A stretch of DNA of 64,000 nucleotides from Nyssa sinensis (lineage: Eukaryota > Streptophyta > Magnoliopsida > Cornales > Nyssaceae), in the NCBI GenBank assembly GCA_008638375.1, contig VIRR01000489.1, positions 1 to 64,000 of the forward strand. The letters run 5' to 3'. Of the stretch, positions 1 through 11,469 are shown piece by piece. Position 1 is the stretch's first letter. Each line of letters begins with the position of its first letter. The position numbers and the translations under genes are program-made. The notes beneath the pieces are model-generated. The model did no database searches. It had not been told where the DNA came from and saw only the letters and a program-made list of their open reading frames with translations.

Positions 1-1018
1 AATCAGTATTGATAGGCGTTATGAATATCCCCTTTGCTTTGAGCTCTGTGGCTGATCGAAATGAGTGAAATAATTTTTTCAAATCAAACTCAATATCGGA
101 TTCGTTGCCAAATTTGTCCCACGGATCTCTGAGAGTAAGATTAAGGGGTTGGTTGACTTGAAAGAATTTCTTTCTCCATCTCTCCCACAGAAATCTGAGA
201 ATATGCTGGTGGTGGTCTTCATGTCGTTTTGAGAGTTTTCTTGTCCGTAAAGCGTCCAGGAGATGAAGATGCGGCTGCTTCTCATCCATAGCCTCTGCTA
301 TTTCTTGCCTATTCGGGAAGGTCGATTTTGCCCTAGAAGATATCAACACAATGAACGTGTTGATCATTTCTTTCCCTTTTTCCTCCCCAAACTTTAAGCC
401 CATTAACACCTCAAGGACTTGAAAGGGGATCTGATTCTCAAGCAAAAACATATCCAGAGCTAACAATTGCAAAGTTAAGACATCTAGATCATTCAACGTA
501 TGAAAAGCTTCAAACGAATTATTATTTGCATAGCAGTTGTCAATGACGCATAGAATGAGACAACCATCAAGGAGCATCATTTCGGCAAATGCCTCATCAT
601 TGTATGCATCTGTTGAACCTTCTACGTAACAGCTTCTAGCATCTTTGATCACTTCGAAGACCTTGTTGTAGGAGTCATTCATACAGCTGTCTGAAACAAA
701 CCATTGCAAGACCTTAGGCTTGAATTCCTCCATTAACTTGAGTTTCTCTTCACCGTGGTGATAAGGACCAAACGAGACCACCTGGGGGTAGTAGTATTGC
801 TCGTTCTCTTTGTTCCTTAGCAATAGTGGTGAAACTCTCTGTATTCGGCGTCTCTGGGATTGACTGTTTTGAGAGGCTCCTGAATTCTCTCTGCTTCCTT
901 CATCTGGAATTGCTACATGCACCTCCTCACTTTCATTAGTTATACCAGCAGTTACAACTCTGCTGCTGTTTGCTTCATTAGCTACATTACCCTTACTCTT
1001 TGCGGAGAGCTCCTCCAT
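1..1018 (-). CDS. DUF247 family plant protein, 5' (N-terminal) part
   Basis: The minus-strand frame from the ATG at 1018 is open to the window edge (about 339 codons, no stop), so the C-terminus lies outside. The protein matches the plant DUF247 (PF03140) family. After a Ser/Asn-rich N-terminus of about 60 residues come the family hallmarks: SFGPYHHGEEKLKLMEEFK near residues 80-100, MMLLDGCLIL near 145-155, DMFLLENQIPFQVLEVL near 185-200, and the LLDALRT and SATELKAKGI segments further on. DUF247 proteins usually have 400-550 residues with a C-terminal membrane helix, so roughly the last quarter or more would be off the window. The molecular role of the family is mostly unknown; some members act in grass self-incompatibility. 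The ATG was chosen because it is the first in the open frame, and such genes are typically intronless here. No lesion is seen. Confidence 0.9.
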   Translation of the reverse strand, partial: MEELSAKSKGNVANEANSSRVVTAGITNESEEVHVAIPDEGSRENSGASQNSQSQRRRIQRVSPLLLRNKENEQYYYPQVVSFGPYHHGEEKLKLMEEFKPKVLQWFVSDSCMNDSYNKVFEVIKDARSCYVEGSTDAYNDEAFAEMMLLDGCLILCVIDNCYANNNSFEAFHTLNDLDVLTLQLLALDMFLLENQIPFQVLEVLMGLKFGEEKGKEMINTFIVLISSRAKSTFPNRQEIAEAMDEKQPHLHLLDALRTRKLSKRHEDHHQHILRFLWERWRKKFFQVNQPLNLTLRDPWDKFGNESDIEFDLKKLFHSFRSATELKAKGIFITPINTD

Positions 1019-3274
1019 TGAAACAACTCTCTTTTACCTGCTGGGCGCGCCTTGATCTCAGTTTAAACAAGATAATCGGTGTCTTCCATGCAACTAAACT
1101 TTCAAAATATAGACCCAAGTACTTTTTTTTTTTTATCAGCATTGGACCCAAGTACTTTACTTGTGGAATTAGGATGGAGTGGAAAATTGCATAAAGAATA
1201 ACTTTATTCCCCTAATGTTAAAATCTTGTTTCAGACAGATTCTGAAATTTAAATTGTAGAATATCAGATGTTAAAACCTTGTAGAATAAGATGAATCCTA
1301 GAACAGAAATAAAGTCATCATTTGGTGGACCATGAGTTGTGATCTTAATCTATTCAAGAGATTGCACTCCGCACCCAAAGGTTAAACTTGGATGCAGTGG
1401 CGGCCAGAAATTTTAGAAAATTTTAAATTAAAAGTTTAAGATTAATAAAAGTTTAATTGTACAAAAATGTCCAAAATTTTATATATTTATAGTATAATTA
1501 AATTAAAAGTTTGAGATTAATAAAAATAACTCTTACCAAAAAAAAAAAGGCATAAAAACTCTATAAAAGAAAAACTTAATTCTATTAATAAATTTTTATT
1601 TGTATTGTATTGTGATATTTTATTACTATCTATTTAGATAGAAATAGAAATAGAAATATATATATATATATATATACATATATAAAAACTCTATTATTAT
1701 AATTTCATTTAATATAAACTTTTCTCTTATTAAAAAATAATTAAATTTTATTGTACAAAAGTAAATATAATATATATGTATATATATATATATATATATA
1801 TAAAAGAAAAGAAAGTAAAAAATTATATTAATATTAAAAAAATGTCTTATTTAGAATTGTCACTTTCATGAGAAGAGGTTCTCAATTTAAAAATTTCTTA
1901 TTTTGGACGGATGTGTTCTTGGGTATTATTGTCACTTATTAAAAAAAAAAATTATAAGTATCATGTTATTAAAATGGATCTGAACTCAAAAATAAAAATA
2001 ATCAAGTCCATCTCGAATTGGAAATATGTATGAATCGTGTAATAATATAACAACTTATTTAGTAAATTAAGACTAATTAACCTGTTTTTTTTATTAGTTT
2101 TGGTTTTTGTTTTTATAAGACATAATTGGCCAGTCTTAAACTTTCTTTTTCATAAATCTTAGACTGAGTTTACTTAATTATTTTATACTATAAAGTTATA
2201 TAAAATTTGGACTTTCTTTACTAGTGGTGTTAGATTTTATCAACTTTGGACTCTAATTGACTTATATTATAGAATTACACAAAATTTAAGATATTTTTTT
2301 ATAAATGATATTAGATTTTTTTAATCTTAGACTTCTAATTACTTTATACTATAAAGTTGTAGGGAATATTTTTTACAAGTAGGATTTAGGATAGTTTCTA
2401 TTCTCGTTTTATGGAAAAACTGAACACTGAATATAGGATTTTCCCACAGCAAAATTCTTGACCTCTCAAATAAAAATAAAACTCAAAACCTCTCATTACA
2501 AGACATTATAAGTTACCCATAAGACTCCCCCTTGAAAATTTAGCCTCCGTCTTTTGGTGAAAAAGATCTCGAATAATTGTATTATAAGTAGGTAGGATCA
2601 ATTTATTAAGGATCATTAGGCTGATTCCGATGACGTGGGTCTCTCTTGAAACAAGAAATGGTTGAGACTTATTTTAAGCCCAGTCCAAGCTCCACTTATC
2701 CCATTAAAAAAAAACCACAACAACTCATGCAGAATTCATAAGATTCAAAGGGAAGATTGGATTGTTACCTGAAAGGCTGAAACAGATCTCTTCTCAGCTT
2801 ATCTCTCTCTCCGTCTTCTCTCTCTACCTGACTTGGCTCTCCAGCCACAAACCTCCCTCTCTGCAAACTCAATCTCTTTATATTATTAAATTATTTATGT
2901 AAACTTTTTAGGTAAATTATTTTTATCAGCATAACTCTCCTATAAATCGTCATCAATGACATCACCACTGATCTGTGACCAAATACATCAGCAGCCTCGT
3001 CATTTCAATTGCGACAGTTGCAATACTAGTCAAAGGTGTATTATTTTCTCGTCTCTGTTCAAATGGTCCAGACCATTTAATATTGATGCAGATAGATAGC
3101 GCATAAGCTACTTATTTCCGAAGTTCCAGTTTAAAATTCTAATCAGTTTGTATAGAACGCTATTATAATTATAGTCAAGTTTTTATTATTAATAAATGAT
3201 AGAATTGATTTTTGAATTAATCAGTTTAAAAAAATTAAAATATTAAATTCTTTATAAAAAAATAAAATAAAATT
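1019..3274. other. AT-rich spacer upstream of the DUF247 gene
   Basis: No credible coding sequence. The stretch holds (TA)n microsatellites near 1657-1680 and 1772-1802. A direct repeat of about 28 bases (core AAAGTTTRAGATTAATAAAA) lies near 1420-1450 and again near 1497-1526. The motif GCAGTGGCGGCCAGAAATTT near 1394 resembles a sequence common at the edge of many plant repeats. A pyrimidine-rich tract lies at 2790-2880. The promoter of the DUF247 gene should lie at 1019-1250, but no clear TATA box was identified. Confidence 0.5.
2105..2365. repeat. Degenerate tandem repeat, about 81-87 bp period, three copies
   Basis: The segment ATCTTAGACT followed by CTAATTACTTTATACTATAAAGTT recurs in diverged form with anchors at 2161, 2248 and 2329. 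This gives a spacing of 87 and 81 bases. The copies are AT-rich and strongly diverged. Their origin is not identified. Confidence 0.4.
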
Positions 3275-3432
3275 GGGAAACAGAACATTATCGTTATCAT
3301 ATTGAATACATTATTGAGTACACAGAGTGATTGAAAGGGATGCCCAAACCGAGTGAAGAATATCTCAGATCTACATAGTTGGCTGTGACTCATTTATACA
3401 ACTAACATCCTAACTATTTCTAACCAAAACTA
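3275..3432 (-). mobile_element. Probable Ty1/copia LTR remnant
   Basis: Read on the minus strand, the segment runs from TGTTAGTTGTATAAATGAG to an 'ATTCAATA...GATAACGATAATGTTCTG' end. This layout is typical of short plant copia LTRs, which end in a transcribed region with ATTCAATA-like sequence. No internal domain, primer site or target duplication was found, so this is a fragment call from sequence style only. Confidence 0.35.
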
Positions 3433-3641
3433 ACTGGGAGATGTTTACACTAAGTTTATCTATAAAACCGTAATAATGTGATAATATATATATATATATA
3501 TATATTACACATACACACGATGTAGTAGTGTGTGTTTATTAATTTATGAATAATATTATTAACATAATATAGTGTATAAACTTCATTAAATAAATATAAA
3601 TTTATTCAATTAATTTTCAAAATATAGAAATGTATTGAAAT

Positions 3642-3829
3642 ATTATTTATGAGAAATGTTATCGTCAGTCGTAAATGACAAAAATTCGTGATCTCATTGG
3701 CGTGTGTAATATATGCGTCTGTGATATTAGTATGTGATCACACATGATATTAGTGTGTGAATTACACGCGCCGATCAAATCGTGAATTTCTATTTTTTGC
3801 GACTGACCATAACATTCCTCATTATTTAT
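3642..3829. mobile_element. Mutator-type MITE with perfect 9-bp target duplication
   Basis: The element itself covers 3651-3820 (170 bp). Its ends are long imperfect terminal inverted repeats of about 60 bases: the left begins GAGAAATGTTATCGTCAGTC and the right, read on the opposite strand, begins GAGGAATGTTATGGTCAGTC. It is flanked by a perfect 9-bp direct repeat, ATTATTTAT, at 3642-3650 and 3821-3829. A 9-bp duplication with long inverted repeats is the signature of Mutator-like elements; with no coding capacity this is a MITE. The centre contains a smaller palindromic stretch (TGTGATATTAGTATGTGATCACA region). The close match of the arms and the intact duplication suggest fairly recent insertion. 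Confidence 0.85.
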
Positions 3830-5073
3830 TTGTTATCCACTCATTTTTATTTTATATAGTGATATACCACAAAGCGACAGACCAATTCTTGTGTGACACG
3901 TGTGCCTGCAGTTCGGTTAAATCTCGGCCACCCAGAACAAGTCCTCTATTCAAAACAAGCCTATGCATTTATCTTCCAAAACTCACAGGTTTGAACACAG
4001 ATCTTCAGAGTACCCTTCTGGGTTTAGAACTCATCACCGCCTTAACACCCTGCCGAGCAGAGTATAAGGAAGCAGTCTTTAACAAGGAAACTACCATTCT
4101 CAGATATCCTTCACGTGCAGTATTCCACAAGGTAACTGCTATTTTCGATGATCAGATCCCTATATTCATGGCTCCGAATCCTAATCAACTTAGGGAAAGC
4201 CACTGCCTATAAATTAAACCCTAAAGGTACGCTTTGTTTTCATGCTCATTCTTTGGCTTACATTGTTATCTTTCAATTCAGTTTTATTAACTTAAGCATT
4301 GGAGCGGTTACTGCCAGAGCCAATCCGGTGGCCCTCTGATCGTCTTTTGAGTGTTCCTCAAGCAACAGAGTTCAAGAGTCCATAACAGCCCTCGCTAGAG
4401 CCAAAAAGTGCAGCATCAGTTTGGCACCGTTTGTGAGAAACGACAATCACCAAGTGCTCTACTTACACAAAAACTCATTCTCATTTTTATTAAAGGATTA
4501 TGGCTCCCAATCTCCGCCCGAGGAAGAACGCTCAAAATCCACAAGACCCTCAACCCCGGCTGCCAGTCGGACGGGGAAGAGGATGAACCACGATCTCGTA
4601 TGGTAAAAGCTTGATCAGGTCAAGTGACAGAATCAGTTGATGCAAGAGCAACTTCTAACCATGTCTAGAACTTTGGCAATGCTTACTTAGAATCATGGAA
4701 CTGATCCTCAAAATCCGCCCATAAACACGACTACTTAGGAGGCACGACCTCCCACTATTGCTCACATTCATGGAGACCCCCAGCCATCGGCAGCTGCAGG
4801 TAGAGGGATACCAGTCTTCATTCCAGAAGTTCGTTATCAAAGCACCACTAGGGTTCCAACCCTTGGAGCTTCGAGAGTGAATCCGGCACCACAAGAGTCT
4901 CAACCACAAGTAGCTCCTGCACCTCCAGTCTAGGAGGACCAAGGAAACCCCTCGACCATGGGTCAGGATTATCTAGCCCATACAGGCCTTGAAGCCGCAA
5001 GGCTTGACTCACAACAACCAATCCTACCTAGGGCCCCACAAAGAGTTAAAGAAATTGTGGACTTTATCGATCC
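3830..5073 (+). mobile_element. Tat-like Ty3/gypsy fragment: LTR end, primer region and broken gag
   Basis: 3830-4410 looks like the downstream half of an LTR, with a TATAAATTAAACCC promoter-like site near 4208 and the 'GGAGCGGTTACTGCCAGAGCC' type segment common near the ends of Tat/Retand LTRs. It is followed by TTTGGCACCGTTTGTGAGAA at about 4420, which matches the primer-binding region style of this lineage (usual form TTTGGCGCCGT). A gag-like start ATG lies at 4502 (MAPNLRPRKNAQNP), but this frame stops after 28 codons; further gag-like sequence in other frames continues to about 5073. There the CACTA element interrupts it. The left LTR end and everything downstream of early gag are missing. 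Confidence 0.55.
4502..5073 (+). pseudogene. Broken gag remnant of the Tat-like gypsy element
   Basis: Begins with an Arg/Pro-rich start (MAPNLRPRKNAQNPQDPQPR) like many Tat-lineage gag proteins, then hits a TGA after 28 codons. Low-complexity Gln/Pro/Thr-rich sequence continues in shifted frames, for example the Leu/Ala/Gln-rich stretch at 4958-5070. No capsid or zinc-knuckle domain is reached before the CACTA terminus at 5074. Non-functional. Confidence 0.45.
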
Positions 5074-5462
5074 ACTACAACAAAATGCACTATTAGCGAC
5101 GTGCTCATGCGTCGCTAATAGTGCAATTGTGCGTCGCCAAAGACATTTAGCGACGCACAAACGTGCGTCGCTAAGGCGTCACAAATAATGCCGTCGCTAA
5201 TACTATTAGCGACGCACGGAGCCTTTGGTGTTGCAAAAAGTTCTTATTAGCGACGCTCAATACGCGTCGCTAATAATTGGGTACGGGCGTCGCAAATAAT
5301 ACATAAGGGCGTAGTGGGCGTCGCCACAAGTCAGTCTTAGCGACGCATATTAGGCGTCGCTAAAAGTCAGTATTAGCGACGCCCACATTGTGCGTCACTA
5401 ATACTGTTTTTAAATTGAATTTTGACTTTTAGCGACACTCTGGTGTGCGTCGCTAAAAGTGT
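5074..5462. repeat. CACTA terminal repeat and subterminal TTAGCGACG repeats
   Basis: After the 13-base terminal repeat, the 9-mer TTAGCGACG or its complement CGTCGCTAA occurs about fifteen times in under 400 bases. Many copies pair as hairpins: CACTATTAGCGACG (from 5089) pairs perfectly with CGTCGCTAATAGTG ending at 5124, with an 8-base loop. In En/Spm elements such subterminal motifs are the binding sites of the transposon's TNPA-type protein. The block ends at a poly-T run near 5461-5474. Confidence 0.85.
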
Positions 5463-5889
5463 TTTTTTTTTTTTTAGAACCATAACTACTTTGTTTTATT
5501 TGTTGTTTTGTTCCTGTTTAAACCTGTATCAATCATCCATCCTGATATACAATAAAATTCAACCATTTTGAAATGAATATATTAAAAAAAAATACATTTA
5601 TATATATATATTAAACTAATTATGTACAATTGTAAAAGTACAATTCATCAATAAATAGAAAAATTAAAAATTGTCTCCAAAATGTTACTACAGATGTCCA
5701 TGAAAATAAAAAATAAAAATAACAAGTTCCGATGCAAAACATAAAGACGGTGCGGCAATAATTCCCGATCAATCTGAAATAAAGATCAAATGACATATAT
5801 TAGAACAATTATTAAATATATATGGACATAGAATGTGAATAGTTTTTTTTTTTTCATGCATAAATAGTAAGAATGACATAAAGTAGCAT

Positions 5890-8800
5890 AAGTCTATTTT
5901 ATCATTTGTGAGGTGTGTCATGTGGTTTCAGTGTACTTAAGCGGATATCCGGCATTTTGGTTTGTCAAAACCCCAAAATAGGCCTTTTTGGAACTAAAAC
6001 TTGCATAAGTTTCAAACCGGGCATCCGAACCGAGTTCCGTAAGTTCGTTCAAGTCTATTTTATCATTTTTGAGGTGTGTGAGGTGGTTTCGGTGCAGTTA
6101 GGCCGATATCCGGTATTTTGGTCTGTCAAAACCCCAAAATGGGCCTTTTTGGAGCTGAAACTTGCATAAGTTTCAAACCGGGCATCCGAACCGAGTGCCG
6201 TAAGTTCGTGCAAGTCTATTTTATCATTTGTGAGGTGTGTGATGTGGTTTTAGCGTAGTTAGGCTGATATCCAGCATTTTGGTCAGTCAAAACCCTAAAA
6301 TGGGCCTTTTTGGAGTTGAAAGTTGCATAAGTTTCAAACCGGGCATCCGAACCAAGTGTCGGAAGTTCGTGCGAGTCTATTTTATCATTTCTGAGGTGTG
6401 TGATGTGGTTTCGATGTAGTTAGGCTGATATCCGGCATTTTGGTCAGTCAAAACCCCAAAAAAGACCTTTTTGGCGTTGAAACTTGTATAAGTTTCAAAC
6501 CGGGCATCCGAACCGAGTGCCGTAAGTTCTTGCAACTCTATTTTATCATTTGTGAGGTATGTGAGATGGTTTCGATGTAGTTAGGCGGATATCTAGTATT
6601 TTGGTCTGTCAAAACCCCAAAATGGGCCTTTTTGGAGCTGAAACTTGCATAAGTTTCAAACCGGGCATCCGAACCGAGTTTCGTAAGTTCGTGCAAGTCT
6701 ATTTTATCATTTGTGAGGTGTGTGATGTGGTTTCAATTTAGTTAAGTGGATATCCAGCATTTCGGTCTGTCAAAACCCCAAAATGGGCCTTTTTGGAGCT
6801 GAAACTTGCATAAGTTTCAAACCAAGCATCCGAACCGAGTTTCGTAAGTTCGTGCAAGTCTATTTTATCATTTTTGAGGTGTGTGAGGTGGTTTCGGTAC
6901 AGTTAGACCAATATCCGGTATTTTGGTCTGTCAAAACCCCAAAATGGGCCTTTTTGGAGCTGAAACTTGCATAAGTTTCAAACCAAGCATCCGAACCGAG
7001 TTTCGTAAGTTCGTGCAAGTCTATTTTATCATTTTTGAGGTGTGTGAGGTGGTTTTAGTACAGTTAGGCCAATATCCGGTATTTTGGTCTGTCAAAACCC
7101 CAAAATGGGCCTTTTTGGAGCTGAAACTTACATAAGTTTCAAACCGGGCATCCGAACCTAGTGCCGTAAGTTCGTGCAAGTCTATTTTATCATTTGTGAG
7201 GTGTGTGATGTGGTTTCGGTGTAGTTAGGCTGATATCCGGCATTTTGGTCTATCAAAACACCAAAATGGGCCTTTTTGGAGCTAAAAGTTGCATAAGTTT
7301 CAAACCGGGCATCCGAACCGAGTGTCGTAAGTTCGTGCAAGTCTATTTTATCATTTCTGAGGTGTATGATGTGATTTAGATGTAGTTAGGCTGACATCCG
7401 GCATTTTGGTCTGTCAAAACTCCAAAAAAGACCTTTTTGGCGCTGAAACTTGCATAAGTTTCAAACCGGGCATCCGAACCGAGTGTCGTAAGTTCGTACA
7501 ACTCTATTTTATCATTTGTGAGGTGGTTTCGATGTAGTTAGGTGGATATCCGATATTTTGGTCTATCAAAACCCCAAAATGGGCCTTTTTGGAGTTGAAA
7601 CTTGCATAAGTTTCAAACCGGGCATCCGAACCGAGTTCCGTAAGTTCGTGCAAGTCTATTTTATCATTTTTGAGGTGTGTGAGGTGGTTTCGGTGCAATT
7701 AGGCTGATATTCGGCATTTTGGTCTGTCAAAACCCTAAAATGGGCCTTTTTGGAGCTGAAACTTGCATAAGTTTCAAACCGGGCATCCGAACCGAGTTTC
7801 GTAAGTTCGTGCAAGTATATTTTATCATTTGTGAGGTGTGTGATGTGGTTTCAGTGTAGTTAAGCGGATATCCGGCATTTTGGTCTGTCAAAACCCCAAA
7901 ATGGGCCTTTTTGGAGCTGAAAGTTGCATAAGTTTCAAACTGGGCATCCGAACCGAGTGCCGTAAGTTCGTGCAAGTCTATTTTATCATTTTTGAGGTTT
8001 GTGATGTAGTTTTGGTGTAGTTAGGCAGATATCAGGCATTTTGGTCTGTCAAAACCCCAAAATGGGCCATTTTGGAGCTGAAAGTTGCACAAGTTTCAAA
8101 CCGGACATCCGAACCGAGTGTCGTAAGTTTGTGCAAGTCTATTTTATCATTTGTGAGGTGTGTGATGTGGTTTCAGTATAGTTAGGCCGATATCCAACAT
8201 TTTGGTTTGTCAAAACTCCAAAATAGGCCTTTTCGGAACTAAAACTTGCATAAGTTTCAAATCGGGCATCCGAATCGAGTTTTGTAAGTTCGAGCAAGTC
8301 TATTTTATCATTTTTGAGGTGTGTGATGTGGTTTCGGTGTAGTTAAGTGGATATCCGGCATTTTGGTCTATCAAAACCCGAAAATGGGCCTTTTTGGTGC
8401 TGAAACTTGCATAAGTTTCAAACCGGGCATCCGAACCGAGTGCCATAAGTTCGTACAAGTCTATTTTATCATTTGTGAGGTGTGTGATGTGGTTTTGGTG
8501 TAGTTAGGTCGATATCCGGCATTTTGGTCTGTCAAAACCCCAAAATGGGCCTTTTTGGAGCTGCAAGTTGCATAAGTTTCAAACCGGGCATCCGAACCGA
8601 GTGTCATAAGTTCGTGCAAGTCTATTTTATCATTTGTGAGGTGTGTGATGTGGTTTTGGTGTAGTTTGGTGGATATCCAACATTTTGGTCTGTCAAAACC
8701 CCAAAATGGGCCTTCTTGGAACTAAAACTTGCATAAGTTTTAAACCGGGCATCCGAACCGAGTTTCGTAAGTTCGTGCAAGTCTATTTTATCATTTGTGA

Positions 8801-9952
8801 GGTGTGTGATATGGTTTTGGTGTAGGTAAGCAGATATCCAGCATTTTGGTCTGTCAAAACTCCAAAATGGGCCTTTTTGGAGCTGAAACTTGCATAAGTT
8901 TCAAACCGGGCATCCAAACCGAGTGCCATAAGTTTGTGCAAGTCTATTTTATCATTTTTGAGGTTTGTGATGTGGTTTCGGTGTAGTTAGGCCGATATTC
9001 GACATTTTGGTCTGTCAAAACCCTAAAATCGGCCTTTTTGGAGCTGAAAGTTGTATAAGTTTCAAACCGGACATCTGAACCGAGTGTCATAAGTTCGTGC
9101 AAGTCTATTTTATTATTTGTGAGGTTCGTGATGTGGTTTCAGTGTAGTTAGGTGGATATCCAGCATTTTGGTCTATCAAAACTCCAAAATGGGCCTTTTT
9201 GGAACTAAAACTTGCATAAGTTTCAAATCGGGCATCCGAACCGAGTTTTGTAAGTTCGTGCAAGTCTATTTTATCATTTGTGAGGTATGTGATGTGGTTT
9301 CGGTATAGTTAAGTGGATATCCGACATTTTGGTCTGTCAAAACCCCAAAATGGGCCTTTTTGGTGCTGAAACTTGCATAAGTTTCAAACCGGGCATCAGA
9401 ACCGAGTGCCATAAGTTCGTGCAAGTCTATTTTATCATTTTTAAGGTGTGTGATGTGGTTTCAGTGTAGTTAGGCCGATATCCGGCATTTTGGCCTGTCA
9501 AAACCCCAAAATGGGCCTTTTTGGAGCTGAAAGTTGCATAAGTTTCAAACCGGGCATCTGAATCGAGTGTCGTAAGTTCGTGCAAGTCTATTTTATCATT
9601 TGTGAGGTGCGTGATGTGGTTTTGGTGTAGTTAGGCAGATATCTGACATTTTGGTCTGTCAAAACCCAAAATGGGCCTTTTTGGAACTAAAACTTGCATA
9701 AGTTTCAAACCGGGCATCCGAACCGAGTTTCGTAAGTTCGTGCAAGTCTATTTTATCATTTGTGAGGTGTGTGATGTTGTTTCGATGTTGTTAAGCATAT
9801 ATCCAGCATTTTGGTCTGTCAAAACCCCAAAATAGGCCTTTTTTGGAGTTGAAAGTTGTATAAGTTTCAAACCGGGCATCCGAACCGAGTGCCGTAAGTT
9901 CGTGCAAGTCTATTTTATCATTTGTGAGGTGTGTGATGTGGTTTTGGTGCAT
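5890..9952. repeat. 161-bp tandem repeat array, about 25 copies, inside the CACTA element
   Basis: The anchor GCATCCGAAC recurs at 6021, 6182, 6343, 6504, 6665, 6826, 6987 and 7148, exactly 161 bases apart, and continues to 9876. One copy near 7510 lacks about 9 bases. Units are roughly 85-95 percent alike by eye. Each unit contains the perfect inverted repeat GAAACTT-GCAT-AAGTTTC and a second short palindrome around CCAAAATGGGCCTTTTTGG. The period is not divisible by 3, so the small open frames inside it are chance. The array lies on the 3' side of the minus-strand transposase gene. Confidence 0.95.
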
Positions 9953-10001
9953 TTTTATATAAATAATAAATTCACCAAATTATATAATTTTAAAAACTTA
10001 C

Positions 10002-11353
10002 CAAGGTTTTGAAGAGTCACGTTGTTGGCTGAGCATCGTCTGCACAAGAGTCTGTAGCTCGGAATATCGCTCCTCGAGGCTATCTAGTCTCTAGCGTAGC
10101 GCTACATTCTCTTGTTGACTGCCTCAGTAGCTGCGTGTGCCCTAGCATCACTCTCAAAGGACGATGTCGTCGGCGGCATCCCAGTCCCTAAGCCACACAC
10201 ATAGTCACGCCTCTTGCCCAGAACAGTCTCCCATATCTGGTCATCAGTCGGAGGATCCTGACCCTCAGCTGTCGGCTGATCACGCAACCGGACCATCTCC
10301 TCCTATAAAAACATAAATATATGTTACTACTTTTATAACTTTAGATTAATATTAAATTAGTAATACTGTGGCAAGTTACATAAAAACTTACATAAAGCCA
10401 CTATGCTTCAGGCCCAGCCAAACCCTTATTGGGGTTGTAGTGCGTCCTGTGCCACAAATCAATGGGGCTGAGTGGTACACCGGTGTTCTGGTCTCGCTGG
10501 ATCAAATAAATAATAGCTTCTGAAGATTGATTTCATGAATAGAGTATACAATAAAAACTTGATATATTTATTAACTTACCATATCATGCCTATACTGTAC
10601 AAAAGAATGTGATCCACCACAGTGGGTCACCTTCTACTTGCTTTTACTCTCGCCATTCTTTCTGTTTAGTTCCTACACTTGGGCAAAACAAAAAAGGTTA
10701 GTATAAATGATACTGATTTAAAGCAGACAACAAAAGTAATTTTGACAATTTTTACCTGGAATGCATCACTTGCGAACCGGTCGCACAGTACGATCCAATC
10801 TTCCACCGTCACCCCCTTGTAGGGTCTGTCGCGAGGCTTTCTACCGCCTGCCACCTCTGCCTCATAGTGCATGTGGAGACGATGTCGATAGTCCCTAAAA
10901 CGGACTCCCAGGTAACGGTCCACTGCCTTCGCTACGTGAGGTAGGTGGAGATCGATGTCAAACTTCCCCTGTAAAGCATGTCATTGTCAAAACATTACGG
11001 CATTAGAAATGTTAAAATTTAGTTCAACACAATAATAAAAGATATACCAGGATATGCTCATGAATATCCCGTAGCTCCTCCTGAGTGACGAGACTCCAGT
11101 CACTAATATGGAGTGGGACGCATAGTCGACAAATGATGCCGACCTCTATGGTGAACTGCTGTGCCCACCCACCAACGGGCTTCAACAAGCCCTCAGGTAG
11201 CTCAATCCGAAGTCGCGAGCCCCTTGCTGCCTCCATCTAAGCCTGCAAACTATCCATACCATCAATGGTAGGATCAGTCGATCCTGCAGAGGAAGGGGAA
11301 GGGGTCGATGGGTCCACCGGGGCTGCGCATCTGCGTGAGCTTGGTCCAACCAT
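10002..11353 (-). pseudogene. CACTA Transposase_24 gene, five exons, with in-frame stops
   Basis: Reads on the minus strand from ATG 11353 in exons about 11353-11048, 10968-10756, 10672-10580, 10496-10392 and 10302-10002, with GT donors (for example CTG|GTATATC, CAG|GTAAAA) and mostly AG acceptors. The products match plant Transposase_24 (PF03004), the second protein of CACTA elements. Hallmarks are RYLGVRFRDYRHRLHMHY, an 'NRKNGESKSK..KVTHCGGSHSF' segment, a 'GVPLSPIDLWHRTHY' segment, and 'DQIWETVLGKRRDYVCGLG'. The last exon ends in a coiled-coil-like RLDSLEERYSELQTLV stretch, but in a shifted frame. In-frame TAG codons occur after SLQA (about 11240), after SKSK in exon 3 and after GPEA in exon 4. 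The gene is therefore dead as it stands. Confidence 0.8.
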
Positions 11354-11469
11354 ATCTAAAAAGAAAGTTTAAAAGTAAAATCCATTACATCATAAAAATT
11401 AAAATCCATTACATCATAAAATTGAATATCCATTACACTTGATCTTACCACATGTAACACCTATTACAA

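Noticed and set aside
3757..4212. 151-codon plus-strand ORF as a gene
   Set aside because: It starts inside the MITE and runs through retroelement LTR sequence; no domain or codon pattern supports it.
5915..9720. Many 60-85-codon frames on both strands in the tandem array
   Set aside because: They are the same 161-bp unit read repeatedly; the period is not a multiple of three and no frame persists across units.
5890..9952. CRISPR-like array
   Set aside because: Repeat units are contiguous 161-bp monomers without unique spacers, and the DNA is a plant nuclear transposon region.
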